NCBI RefSeq assembly: GCF_000424105.1
Contig: NZ_AUJG01000002.1
Location: 124,001 to 188,000 of the forward strand
DNA from: Lachnospira multipara ATCC 19207
GTDB taxonomy: Bacteria; Bacillota; Clostridia; Lachnospirales; Lachnospiraceae
Reading direction: 5' to 3'
DNA: 64,000 nt
Numbering within the stretch: the stretch's first letter is position 1; each line of letters begins with the position of its first letter. Under the pieces are notes generated by a model, which saw only the letters and a program-made list of their open reading frames with translations, was not told where the DNA came from and made no database searches. The translations under genes were made by a program, and so were the position numbers. This document shows positions 26,747-34,836 of this stretch, piece after piece.

Positions 26747-27709
26747 ATGGCAGATAACAATCAGGCAGCCTTTATGGAAGCCCTTAACAGCTTAAAAGAA
26801 TACGCCAAAGTCAATGGCAATATAATAAATCAAGACGATATCAACAGTTATTTCAAGGATTTGTCTCTTGATGAGACAAAGATGGGAATGATTACTGGAT
26901 ATTTACTTGCCCACAACATCACAGTTTCTGGTGAAGAAGACAACCAGTTTAAAGAGATGTTTAAGGATGAGACAAAGTCGGAAGAATCTAAGGATGATGA
27001 TGAAAATGTAACAATTCAGGGCATTGATCTATTTTCATCAAAGGAAGACGTAGACGAAAAAGATGCCAACGTGGCAAAGGAAATCGCCAACAATCTTAAT
27101 TATGAAGAAGATGAGAAGTACCTTAAGTTATACTTAGATGACCTTGCAAGAATCCAGCCTTTATCAGATACTTCAAAGGCTTTTTTGCTTATGAACATCG
27201 TTGAAGATAACGACAAGGAATCCCTTGCAATCCTTAGTGAATCATATTTAGAGAAGGTTATTGAGTGGATCACACCTTATAGAAATAAGGGGGTTTTAGC
27301 CTCAGACCTTGTTCAGGAAGCAAATTTAGCCATGATGTCATATATTGGCGAGAAGAAGTGGCTTAATAACTACGAGTGGAAAGATAAGGTTAAGGAAGGC
27401 TCAACAGAAGATTTACTTTATGTTTTAGGAGAAATCAACAAGGCTGTTAAGTCAGAGATTGAAGATGCTCTTGATATGCTTCTTGATGAAGAAGGCAACG
27501 CAAACCTTGTAACTGGTAAGATTTTAAATAAGGTTAATAAGGTAAATGATTTCGCAAAGGGCATGATGGAAGACTTAGGTCGTAAGCCTACTGTAAAGGA
27601 AGTTGCAGCAGAGATGAAAGTCTCAGAAGATGAGATAAATGAAGCAATTAGCCTTTCAGCAGAAAATATTGAAAACATCGACTATCCAAAGACTATAAAA
27701 AAGAAATAG
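26747..27709 (+). CDS. Degenerate sigma-70-like protein lacking regions 2.4 and 4
   Basis: A 320-residue acidic protein. Residues 8-60 resemble sigma region 1.1. Residues 120-200 follow region 1.2 to 2.2 (YLKLYLDDL; then VLASDLVQEANLAMM, like the core-binding DLIQEGNLGLM). Residues 265-310 follow region 3 (LGRKPTVKEVAAEMKVSEDEI). The aromatic -10 melting and recognition segment of 2.3/2.4 is replaced by charged sequence, and region 4 (-35 recognition) is absent. It may still bind RNA polymerase core without reading promoters. ATG 26747 follows GGAGGT. Its 200-nt leader is the hairpin array, and a structured ncRNA follows. Confidence 0.75.
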   Translation: MADNNQAAFMEALNSLKEYAKVNGNIINQDDINSYFKDLSLDETKMGMITGYLLAHNITVSGEEDNQFKEMFKDETKSEESKDDDENVTIQGIDLFSSKEDVDEKDANVAKEIANNLNYEEDEKYLKLYLDDLARIQPLSDTSKAFLLMNIVEDNDKESLAILSESYLEKVIEWITPYRNKGVLASDLVQEANLAMMSYIGEKKWLNNYEWKDKVKEGSTEDLLYVLGEINKAVKSEIEDALDMLLDEEGNANLVTGKILNKVNKVNDFAKGMMEDLGRKPTVKEVAAEMKVSEDEINEAISLSAENIENIDYPKTIKKK

Positions 27710-27757
27710 AAACTAATACTTTTTAACTATTACTAGTCCTTTTGTACTATTAGGATA

Positions 27758-27786
27758 TTGACTTTTTTCAGTAATAGTGCCATAAT
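27758..27786 (+). promoter_or_regulatory. Strong promoter of the structured ncRNA
   Basis: TTGACT (27758-27763), exactly 17 bp, CATAAT (27781-27786). Predicted start near 27793. It lies 50 bases after the preceding stop codon. Confidence 0.8.
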
Positions 27787-27792
27787 AAACAT

Positions 27793-28060
27793 AAGTTAAG
27801 AGAGCAATCTCTTTAGAGAAATGAATACGGGAATATCAATTCCTGGGGCGTTCGCAAACCTACTTATTTTGATCCTACATTTATTCGACGGGATTCCTAT
27901 ATCGCTATGCTGATGTCGAGCCTCCTTAGAGTGGATGGCAGATGTATAGTTGCGGTGACCCACCTGGCTTTGCTAGGAGTCGAAACCGTAGGCGGACGGC
28001 GTTCTGGGAGATATTATAAAAGATCATTAAAGTTCCATACGAAAGTATGGAACTTTTTTT
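27793..28060 (+). ncRNA. Structured non-coding RNA, 6S-like or raiA-motif-like
   Basis: Free-standing transcript unit with its own promoter and terminator and no plausible ORF. A long closing stem is readable: AATATC with GATATT, CGTTCGC (27849-27855) with GCGGACG (27992-27998), and CTAC with GTAG. Inside, TTCGAC/GTCGAA plus TCCTA/TAGGA form a bulged stem, with GGTG/CACC and GCC-TCC/GGA-GGC hairpins. The 5' part has a TCTC-TTTA-GAGA hairpin. The closing-stem bases resemble 6S RNA ends (GTTCGCAA ... GGCGG ... CTGGGAGAT), but the branched interior also suggests the raiA-motif class. A structured RNA is confident; the class is not. Confidence 0.7.
28029..28060 (+). terminator. Terminator of the structured ncRNA
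   Basis: AAGTTCCATAC (28030-28040), loop GAAA, GTATGGAACTT (28045-28055), then T run. A textbook terminator. Confidence 0.95.
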
Positions 28061-28303
28061 GTGCGCGACTACAAATTAGAATTTAGACTTTTTTGACCTA
28101 GAAAATCCTTGATTAATTTCCCCTTAAGGTTTTTAATAAGGACTATAGCTAGGCTTAAAGTATGAAAAATCAGGACATTTCTAGTATTCTAGTCATAGCT
28201 ATTCTTTAAAAACCCTAAAAAAGTAGGTTTAATTCTTAAACAATTTAATGATAAAATAAGACATCCTATTTAATTATTATTTTCTAGTTTTGGAGGCTTG
28301 AGT

Positions 28304-29227
28304 ATGGGATTGAATAAAGTTGAGAACAAAATAACATTTTTCGGAAAAGTAGATGGCGTTTCGGTGGAGCAGCTTATCAGGTATCAAAAGTTTGATATGA
28401 AGGTGAAACATTTTCATAGCCAATATGAGTTCTTCTATATAATTGAAGGTAAACGTCAGTTTTTCTTCGATAACAAATCGTATAATGCATACGCTGGGGA
28501 CCTTGCAATTATTGATACAAATCTAGTTCACACCACACGAACTGTGGATGAGGACGATAGCGGCTACAATCGAGTAATTCTTTACATCGATTATGAGCAG
28601 ATGTGCGCCTTTGATAAAATGTATCCAGGCCTAAACTTGGTAGATTTTTTTCATAAAAATTATGGCATATATCATTTTAATGACGAGCAAAGGGCAAACT
28701 TTCTAAATCTATATAGAGATTTGCGCCACGAATTTACTAAGAAACAATCAGGCTATAAAGATAGAATCTCAGTCTATCTACTAGCATGGTTATCGCGTTT
28801 TTCACAAAGCTATTCTAAGAATGAAAATGTAGCAAGTCCGCGAGACGATGCAAGAGCCCAAACAGTATTTAGAATTTCAAGTTACCTTGAAAAAAATTAC
28901 ACCCAACAGATTTCCCTAGAAGAAATCTCAGATAAACTCTATCTAAGCAAATATTACCTTTGTAGAATTTTCAAAGAATACACAGGATTTACAATCACAG
29001 AATACGTAAACATTTTCAGAATAAAAAAAGCAACAGATTTACTAGAAACAACAGATAAAAGCATCCTAGAAATCTCAGATTTACTAGGCTTTGAAAGTAT
29101 GACATATTTTGAAAGAGTTTTTAAGAAGTTTTTAAATATCACACCATTAAAATATAAGAAAAGTCATCATAGCGTGACCTATGGTGAGAAAGAATTAAAT
29201 ACTATAGATGATTCGGATTATATTTGA
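28304..29227 (+). CDS. AraC-family transcriptional regulator
   Basis: A 307-residue regulator. The N-terminal cupin-like sensor (about 15-150) has HFHSQYEFFYI and DLAIIDTNLVH. The C-terminal double helix-turn-helix (about 195-295) has ISLEEISDKLYLSKYYLCRIFK and the family signature around GFESMTYFERVFKK. ATG 28304 is chosen because TGGAGG (28291-28296) fits it, while TTG 28298 is too close. AraC regulators with this layout usually control sugar operons. The TRAP-rhamnose cluster 2 kb downstream is the nearest candidate target, by inference. Confidence 0.94.
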   Translation: MGLNKVENKITFFGKVDGVSVEQLIRYQKFDMKVKHFHSQYEFFYIIEGKRQFFFDNKSYNAYAGDLAIIDTNLVHTTRTVDEDDSGYNRVILYIDYEQMCAFDKMYPGLNLVDFFHKNYGIYHFNDEQRANFLNLYRDLRHEFTKKQSGYKDRISVYLLAWLSRFSQSYSKNENVASPRDDARAQTVFRISSYLEKNYTQQISLEEISDKLYLSKYYLCRIFKEYTGFTITEYVNIFRIKKATDLLETTDKSILEISDLLGFESMTYFERVFKKFLNITPLKYKKSHHSVTYGEKELNTIDDSDYI

Positions 29228-29385
29228 AATTAATAGACATTTTTGCTTTGAATTAATAAGTATTATTCTAAAAATTAAGTCATAAGCTTAGTTTGTAATT
29301 GACATAAATTCAAGGGAAAATTAATATAGTAATGTATTTTTTAGATAAATTAAATACAAAATTATAAAAAATGAGGGAGCAAAAA

Positions 29386-29766
29386 ATGAATACTAAAAAC
29401 AAAAATAGGTTAAGGATATTTCCTATTGTTGTGATAGCAATAATAGTAGTTGTGGTTGTCGCAATTATAACGGTACGCATGCCAAAAGCCGAAATTATAA
29501 GCATAGATCCAGACTTAGAAAATATGAGCGAAGTAATTGCATCTAAAGATAATTCATTTATAAATAAAAACAAAATAAAAAGTAACGACGTATCAAAATC
29601 AGTAGAAGCAGCTGAAGAAGCTATTCTAGAAAGTGTTCAAGAAGATGATTCGTTATTTATACAAGCATCAGATAATGCGAAAAGATTAATAGAAAATTAT
29701 ATAAATCAAATAGGTGAACTTACAGACAAACAATACGAAATAAAATTTGAAACAATAGAAGAATAA
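29386..29766 (+). CDS. Small one-pass membrane protein of unknown function
   Basis: A 126-residue protein with a basic N-terminus, one strongly hydrophobic Val/Ile-rich helix (about residues 8-30) and an acidic, helical extracellular part. No recognised domain. ATG 29386 follows GGGAGC; the in-frame ATG at 29371 has no ribosome site. It has its own terminator and may be exported or membrane-anchored. Confidence 0.7.
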   Translation: MNTKNKNRLRIFPIVVIAIIVVVVVAIITVRMPKAEIISIDPDLENMSEVIASKDNSFINKNKIKSNDVSKSVEAAEEAILESVQEDDSLFIQASDNAKRLIENYINQIGELTDKQYEIKFETIEE

Positions 29767-29773
29767 AAAATTA

Positions 29774-29813
29774 ATCCCATCTTTGTATAAAGCAAAGATG
29801 GGATATTTTTTAT
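29774..29813 (+). terminator. Terminator after small membrane protein
   Basis: ATCCCATCTTTG (29774-29785) pairs with CAAAGATGGGAT (29793-29804), followed by a T-rich run. Confidence 0.93.
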
Positions 29814-29816
29814 TAA

Positions 29817-30215
29817 ACCAAAGAACAAAGCCACCCTCCCGGTAGCCAAACAGCGAAGCGCATTTGGCGTACATAAACCCAACATCTGCCGTATCCCCAC
29901 CCACCCGTCCACATTACATTCCCGGTTAGTTAAAGTCCCAGCTAGGGCGCCCCTTCCCGCGGGGGAGATGAAGTGAAGTAGGAAGTTAGGAGGGACTAAA
30001 GAAAAATCTGTGTGCAGCCGGCAGTGCTTGCCATCTTTAGGGCGAAGCCCGTAAAGAGGGCTTAGCATCTGCTCCGAGCTGCGCCAAGCGGGAGCGTGTT
30101 TTTCGTAGTCCCTCCTAACTACCATCCATTCTACACTTTCCATTTCCCTATTTAGTGCAATATAGTTCGATTTTCCCCACCATCCCGCAATATAGTTTAA
30201 GAAAAGTTAAAAACA
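29817..30215. repeat. GC-rich island with long inverted repeat, MITE-like or structured RNA
   Basis: A GC-rich stretch unlike its surroundings and without a credible gene. The right half is a long inverted repeat: 29981-30006 pairs with 30099-30123 with few mismatches (core AGTTAGGAGGGACTA / TAGTCCCTCCTAACT), with weaker pairing extending outward to about 29963 and 30150. The interior pairs further (CAGCCGGCAG near 30015 with CTGCTCCGAGCTG near 30070). The left half has a GTAGCC...GGCGTAC hairpin with a GCGAAGC tip. GCAATATAGTT occurs twice, at 30157 and 30187. No transposase or clear target duplication was seen. Confidence 0.6.
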
Positions 30216-30219
30216 TTAA

Positions 30220-30228
30220 TGATATAAT
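30220..30228 (+). promoter_or_regulatory. Extended -10 promoter of the TRAP operon
   Basis: TGATATAAT, TATAAT at 30223-30228, 70 bases before the dctP-like start. No strong -35, suggesting a promoter that needs an activator. Confidence 0.55.
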
Positions 30229-30297
30229 GTGACCAACAGATAGCTATATGTTAAATATTAAAAGGGTTAAGCAAAGAATATATAAGGGAGGTTTTTC

Positions 30298-31320
30298 ATG
30301 AAATTCAAAAAGAAATATTTGGGGTTTTTATGCATAATCTTATGTTTGATAATTGTGGGTCGAACATTCATTAGCGTAAAAGGAATTGAAAATTCGGACA
30401 AATTAGTTATTCAGTTAGCACACAATCAGGCAGCAGGTTCAGAGATTGCAGAAACAATAGCTAAATTCTCTGAATTCACAAAAGAAGAGTCAGATGACAC
30501 AATTAACGTAAAGATTTTTGCTAGTGGCGTACTTGGAACAGAAAGTTCTGAAGTTGAAATGGTACAAGCAGGAATCCTTGATATGGCAAAGGTAAGTTCT
30601 AATACATTAGGACAGTTTGATGACAGATACGCAATCTTTTCTGTTCCATATCTTTTCCAGAGCCAGGAGCATTACTACACAGCAATGAGAGAAAGTAGTG
30701 AAATCAAGAATTTATTTACAGATACTAGAGAATATGGCTTCATTGCAATTGGTTATTATGCAAATGGATCTAGAAACTTCTACTTAAAAGAAGATAAGGC
30801 TGTTACAGATCCAAGTGTACTTTCAGGTTTAAAGATTCGTTCAATGGCAAGTACAACATCAATGGATACAATCGAGAAGATGGGTGGTACACCAGTACCA
30901 ATGGCAAGTTCAGAAACATATGCATCACTTCAGCAGGGAGTTGTTGATGGGGCTGAAAATACAGAACTTGCATTAACAGTTGATGGACATGAGGACTTAG
31001 TAAAGTCTTATACATATACAGAACATCAATTTTCTCCAGACATTTTCATAATCAGTACTAAGACATGGGATAAGATGACTGAAGAACAGAGACAGTGCTT
31101 AATCACAGCCTTAGAAGAGACTAATGACAACTTCGTAAGTGTCTACAACGACATGATGGCAGAGGCTATTGAGGAAGCTGAGTCAAAGGGAGTTCATGTT
31201 TATAGAGATATTGATAAGACAGCATTTATTGAAGCAGTTCAGCCAATTCATGAGGAGTTCTGTGCAAGAGGCGAAGAATACAAGGCACTTTATGATGATA
31301 TTCAAAGCTACGCTAATTAA
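30298..31320 (+). CDS. dctP: TRAP transporter solute-binding protein (DctP family)
   Basis: Extracytoplasmic substrate receptor of a TRAP transporter, 340 residues. An N-terminal hydrophobic signal or anchor (about residues 6-24) lacks a lipobox Cys. The mature domain shows DctP features: a helix rich in the ETIAKFSEF type, GLKIRSMASTTSMDTIEKMGGTPVPM near residue 178 with the conserved Arg that binds substrate carboxylate, and SSETYASLQQGVVDGAENT. ATG 30298 follows GGGAGG. Gene order with DctQ, DctM, GH105 and rhamnose genes suggests an acidic sugar, such as an unsaturated rhamnogalacturonan disaccharide. Confidence 0.93.
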   Translation: MKFKKKYLGFLCIILCLIIVGRTFISVKGIENSDKLVIQLAHNQAAGSEIAETIAKFSEFTKEESDDTINVKIFASGVLGTESSEVEMVQAGILDMAKVSSNTLGQFDDRYAIFSVPYLFQSQEHYYTAMRESSEIKNLFTDTREYGFIAIGYYANGSRNFYLKEDKAVTDPSVLSGLKIRSMASTTSMDTIEKMGGTPVPMASSETYASLQQGVVDGAENTELALTVDGHEDLVKSYTYTEHQFSPDIFIISTKTWDKMTEEQRQCLITALEETNDNFVSVYNDMMAEAIEEAESKGVHVYRDIDKTAFIEAVQPIHEEFCARGEEYKALYDDIQSYAN

Positions 31321-31339
31321 GTAGAGATGGGAGAGAGTT

Positions 31340-31861
31340 ATGAAATATTTGAACAAAACAGTTGAATTTATACTAAGCGTTCTTGTTTGTGGCATGGTTC
31401 TTGGTTGCGTATGGCAGGTAGTTACAAGATTTATCCTCCACGACCCAAGTAAATATACAGAAGAATTACTTAGATATATGTTGATTTGGGTAACCTTCAT
31501 GGGCGTTCCATATGCTTATGGTCAGGACAGACACCTAGCTATTAACATTTTCATGAATAAAAATACTAAGAAAAACGATGCATTAGTTAAGTTATTTGTG
31601 GATGTCTTTGTAGTTGCACTTTGCGTACTTGTAATGATTGTTGGTGGCATCATGGTAACAGGCAATGCCGCAGGCCAGTTATCAGCAGCTATGCAGCTTC
31701 CAATGGAAGTTTACTATGTTTGCGTTCCAATTAGTGGTTGTTTAATGGTAATTTACGGTATCGATAAGATTGTTAAGCATATTAAAGACTTTAGAGCTGA
31801 GCTTCATAATGAAAATGCATCAAAGCAGGAAGAGGCTCCAAGTTTTAAGAAGGCAGTCTAA
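31340..31861 (+). CDS. dctQ: TRAP transporter small permease (DctQ family)
   Basis: A 173-residue membrane subunit with four predicted helices, including the family segment CVWQVVTRFILHDPSKYTEELLR read across residues 25-46 and the second-helix motif LIWVTFMGVPYAY. It forms the membrane complex with the large permease. ATG 31340 lies 19 bases after the preceding stop with GGGAGAG as ribosome site. The C-terminal tail is cytoplasmic and charged. Confidence 0.93.
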   Translation: MKYLNKTVEFILSVLVCGMVLGCVWQVVTRFILHDPSKYTEELLRYMLIWVTFMGVPYAYGQDRHLAINIFMNKNTKKNDALVKLFVDVFVVALCVLVMIVGGIMVTGNAAGQLSAAMQLPMEVYYVCVPISGCLMVIYGIDKIVKHIKDFRAELHNENASKQEEAPSFKKAV

Positions 31862-31876
31862 ATAGGGAGGATAAAT

Positions 31877-33184
31877 ATGGAAATACAAGCAGCAATTGTT
31901 TTAGTAATTACATTCTTTTTGTTACTGGCTTTGTCGGTTCCAGTTTCATTTAGCATTATTTCATCGGCATTACTTACATTGACAATGTTTTTAACTCCTA
32001 AATTTGGAGTATTTATATCAGCACAGAAAATGGTAACAGGTATCGATAGTTTCACATTACTTGCAGTTCCTTTCTTCTTACTTGCAGGCTTACTTATGAG
32101 TAATGGCGGTATTGCAAAACGACTGATAAATCTGGCCATGCTTGTTTTAGGTAAGGTTCCTGGTTCCCTTGCTATGACAAATATTGCGGGTAACGCAATG
32201 TTTGGTTCAATCTCAGGATCAGGTATCGCAGCAGCAACAGCTATTGGTGGTGTTATGCAGCCACTTGAAGAAGAGCAGGGTTATAACAAGGCCTTCTCAG
32301 CAGCAGTAAATATTGCATCAGCTCCAGTTGGACAGCTTATTCCTCCAACAGCTTCCTTTATCGTTTACTCAGCAGCAAGTGGTGGTGTTTCAGTAGCAGC
32401 ACTTCTTATGGCTGGTTGGATTCCTGGTTTACTTTGGGCACTCTTCTGTATGTTAGTTGCATTTGTATATAGCAAAAAGCACGGCTACGTAATTAAGAGA
32501 GATAAGTTAACTAAGGAAATCGTTTTAAAAACAATCTGGGATGCAATTCCAAGCTTATTCCTTATTGTAATCATCATTGGTGGTATCCTTTCAGGTTACT
32601 TTACACCAACTGAAGCTAGTGGTGTTGCGGTTGTGTACGCATTTATCTTAGCTTGCTTTGTTTATAAGAGCATTAAGTTTAGAGATCTTCCTAAGATTTT
32701 AAGAGAAACAGCAGTTATGACAGCTATCGTAATGTTAATTATTGGTGCTTCATCAGTACTTTCATTCGTGCTTTCATTTACAGGCCTTCCACAGGCTATT
32801 TCAGCAGCATTACTTAGTCTTTCATCAAATAAGATTGTACTTTTACTTATCATCAACCTTATTTTACTTATCGTTGGTACATTTATGGATATGGCACCAG
32901 CATTACTTATTTTCACACCAATCTTCTTACCAATCATTAAGACACTTGGTATGGATCCAATTCAGTTTGGTGTAATGATGGTTATGAACCTTTCAATCGG
33001 AACAATCACACCACCTGTTGGTAGCGTATTATTCGTAGGTTGTAGTGTTTCAAAGCTTTCAGTTGAAGACGTTATAAAGAAGTTATTACCATACTTTGGC
33101 GTAATTGTGGCAGCACTTTTACTTATCACATTTATTCCAGCCTTTAGTATGTGGCTACCTGGAATCTTAGGCTTACTGGGTTAG
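31877..33184 (+). CDS. dctM: TRAP transporter large permease (DctM family)
   Basis: A 435-residue membrane protein with about 12 helices that performs sodium-driven substrate transport. Family features include LLAVPFFLLAGLLM near residue 60, NIAGNAMFGSISGSGIAAA near 100 and TPPVGSVLFV near 378. ATG 31877 lies 15 bases after the DctQ stop with GGGAGG. A terminator follows, so DctPQM form one transcript. The GH105 and rha genes downstream need another promoter or read-through. Confidence 0.95.
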   Translation: MEIQAAIVLVITFFLLLALSVPVSFSIISSALLTLTMFLTPKFGVFISAQKMVTGIDSFTLLAVPFFLLAGLLMSNGGIAKRLINLAMLVLGKVPGSLAMTNIAGNAMFGSISGSGIAAATAIGGVMQPLEEEQGYNKAFSAAVNIASAPVGQLIPPTASFIVYSAASGGVSVAALLMAGWIPGLLWALFCMLVAFVYSKKHGYVIKRDKLTKEIVLKTIWDAIPSLFLIVIIIGGILSGYFTPTEASGVAVVYAFILACFVYKSIKFRDLPKILRETAVMTAIVMLIIGASSVLSFVLSFTGLPQAISAALLSLSSNKIVLLLIINLILLIVGTFMDMAPALLIFTPIFLPIIKTLGMDPIQFGVMMVMNLSIGTITPPVGSVLFVGCSVSKLSVEDVIKKLLPYFGVIVAALLLITFIPAFSMWLPGILGLLG

Positions 33185-33206
33185 TTTATAGCAGTGTAAG
33201 AATTTT

Positions 33207-33258
33207 AAGGGCTTTGTGAAAATGTAGAATCATCGTGAAATTTACAAGGCCCTTTTTC
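33207..33258 (+). terminator. Terminator after TRAP operon
   Basis: AGGGCTTTGT (33208-33217) pairs with ACAAGGCCCT (33244-33253) with one wobble, followed by T run. The loop is long (26 nt), so termination may be partial. Confidence 0.75.
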
Positions 33259-33322
33259 TATATCAAAAATTTGTTAAAAAATTACATTTTATAAAAATTT
33301 ATTAGGACGAGAAGGAAATTTT

Positions 33323-34453
33323 ATGGGTATTAAAAATAACGACAGAAATGAAATAGAAGAAAAGTTAGAGCTTGTAATTAATAAGTTAATGAACTTAGGT
33401 TGCGAGACAAAGGATGATGAAGAACTTGCAAAAAAAGGCGAAGCAGTAGGATTTTTTAAGAGAGATTTTGGAATTAAAGAGTGGGATTGGCCACAGGGTG
33501 TAGGCTTACTTGGACTTCTTAAGATAATGAAATACCAAAACAATGATAACTACAAGGAGTTTTTATATAACTGGTTTAAGGAGAATATAAAAAATGGCCT
33601 TCCATCAAGAAACATAAACACTACAACACCTCTTCTTACACTTGTGGAGTTAAACGAGTGTTACAAGGATCCTGAATTTGAAGAGCTTTGTCTTAGTTGG
33701 GCAGATTGGCTTATGAATTGTCTACCAAGAACTAAAGAGAGAGGCTTTCAGCATGTAACAAGTGCTAACGGGGATAGACAAGGGGTTCGTCTTAATGAAA
33801 ACGAAATGTGGATCGACACCATTTTCATGACAGTCCTATTCCTTAATAAGATGGGACAAAAATACAATCGTCAGGATTGGATAGATGAGTCCATTCATCA
33901 GGTGCTTATGCATATTAAATATCTTTATGATAAAAAAAGCGGCTTATTCTATCACGGTTGGACTTTTAATGAGATGAATAATTTCGGCGGAATCTTCTGG
34001 TGTAGGGGAAATAGCTGGTTTACTCTAGGAATCCTTGATTACATCGAATGTTTCAAGGGCACAATGAATGCCGGAGTTAAGGAATTTATCCTTGATACTT
34101 ATAAGGCTCAAGCAAATGCATTAAAGAAATTACAGGCTAAATCAGGACTTTGGCATACAGTTCTTGATGATAAGTCAAGTTACGAGGAAGTTTCAGGTTC
34201 TGCAGCTATTACAGCTGGTATCTTAAAGGGTATTAGACTTGGAATCTTAGATGATTCTTATCTTTGCGTAGCTGATAAGGCTATAAAAGCTATCTTGAAA
34301 AATATAGATGAGGACGGAACAGTTCTTAACGTTTCAGGTGGTACAGGCATGGGCTATGATGCAAACCACTATAAAAATATCCTAATTGCTCCAATGGCAT
34401 ATGGACAGTCACTAACAATTTTGGCTTTAGCGGAGGCGTTATTACATGATTAG
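33323..34453 (+). CDS. Unsaturated rhamnogalacturonyl hydrolase, GH105
   Basis: Cleaves the unsaturated uronate from rhamnogalacturonan disaccharides, releasing rhamnose. The 376-residue alpha/alpha barrel has WDWPQGVG near residue 54, catalytic Asp165 in MWIDTIFM, FYHGWTF and FWCRGNSW. No signal peptide, so it acts on imported sugars. ATG 33323 follows a purine-rich site. It overlaps rhaM by 8 bases, coupling release of rhamnose with its mutarotation. GH88 is an alternative label; YteR-type GH105 is favoured by context. Confidence 0.92.
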   Translation: MGIKNNDRNEIEEKLELVINKLMNLGCETKDDEELAKKGEAVGFFKRDFGIKEWDWPQGVGLLGLLKIMKYQNNDNYKEFLYNWFKENIKNGLPSRNINTTTPLLTLVELNECYKDPEFEELCLSWADWLMNCLPRTKERGFQHVTSANGDRQGVRLNENEMWIDTIFMTVLFLNKMGQKYNRQDWIDESIHQVLMHIKYLYDKKSGLFYHGWTFNEMNNFGGIFWCRGNSWFTLGILDYIECFKGTMNAGVKEFILDTYKAQANALKKLQAKSGLWHTVLDDKSSYEEVSGSAAITAGILKGIRLGILDDSYLCVADKAIKAILKNIDEDGTVLNVSGGTGMGYDANHYKNILIAPMAYGQSLTILALAEALLHD

Positions 34454-34760
34454 AAAAGCATTTAAAATGTACCTAAATCCTAGGTGCGCAAAAACATACG
34501 AAGAGAGACATCAAAAACTTTGGCCAGAAATGAAGGAAGTAATTAGAAGTCATGGAGGTCATAATTATTCAATTTTCCTTGATGAGGACACTAACGTTCT
34601 TTATGGCTATGTGGAGGTGGAAAGCGAGGAAAAGTGGCAGGAGATTGCAAAGACTCCAATTAATAAAAAATGGTGGGATTATATGGCACCTCTAATGAGA
34701 GTAAATGCAGATAATAGCCCGGTTCAGGACGATTTAAGAAATGTATTTTATCTAAGCTAG
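34446..34760 (+). CDS. rhaM: L-rhamnose mutarotase
   Basis: Interconverts the alpha and beta forms of L-rhamnose for the isomerase. The 104-residue ferredoxin-like protein has the family features: YEERHQKLWPEM with conserved His, NYSIFLDED, LYGYVEVES and the ending KKWWDYMAPLM. The start overlaps the GH105 gene end. It is followed by a CTTAAGC/GCTTAAG hairpin (34772-34790) with no T run, possibly an mRNA stability or processing site. Confidence 0.96.
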   Translation: MIRKAFKMYLNPRCAKTYEERHQKLWPEMKEVIRSHGGHNYSIFLDEDTNVLYGYVEVESEEKWQEIAKTPINKKWWDYMAPLMRVNADNSPVQDDLRNVFYLS

Positions 34761-34836
34761 TTTTTGATTTGCTTAAGCTTCTTGCTTAAGTTGCTTATTA
34801 AAAATAAAGAATAAAGATGCAAAGGGAGGGGCGATA

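Noticed and set aside
29706-30143. Minus-strand ORF of 145 codons through the GC-rich island
   Set aside because: It runs through the terminator hairpin and the inverted repeat, has low-complexity unusual composition, no ribosome site and no recognisable domain; the open frame is explained by GC-rich repeat sequence.
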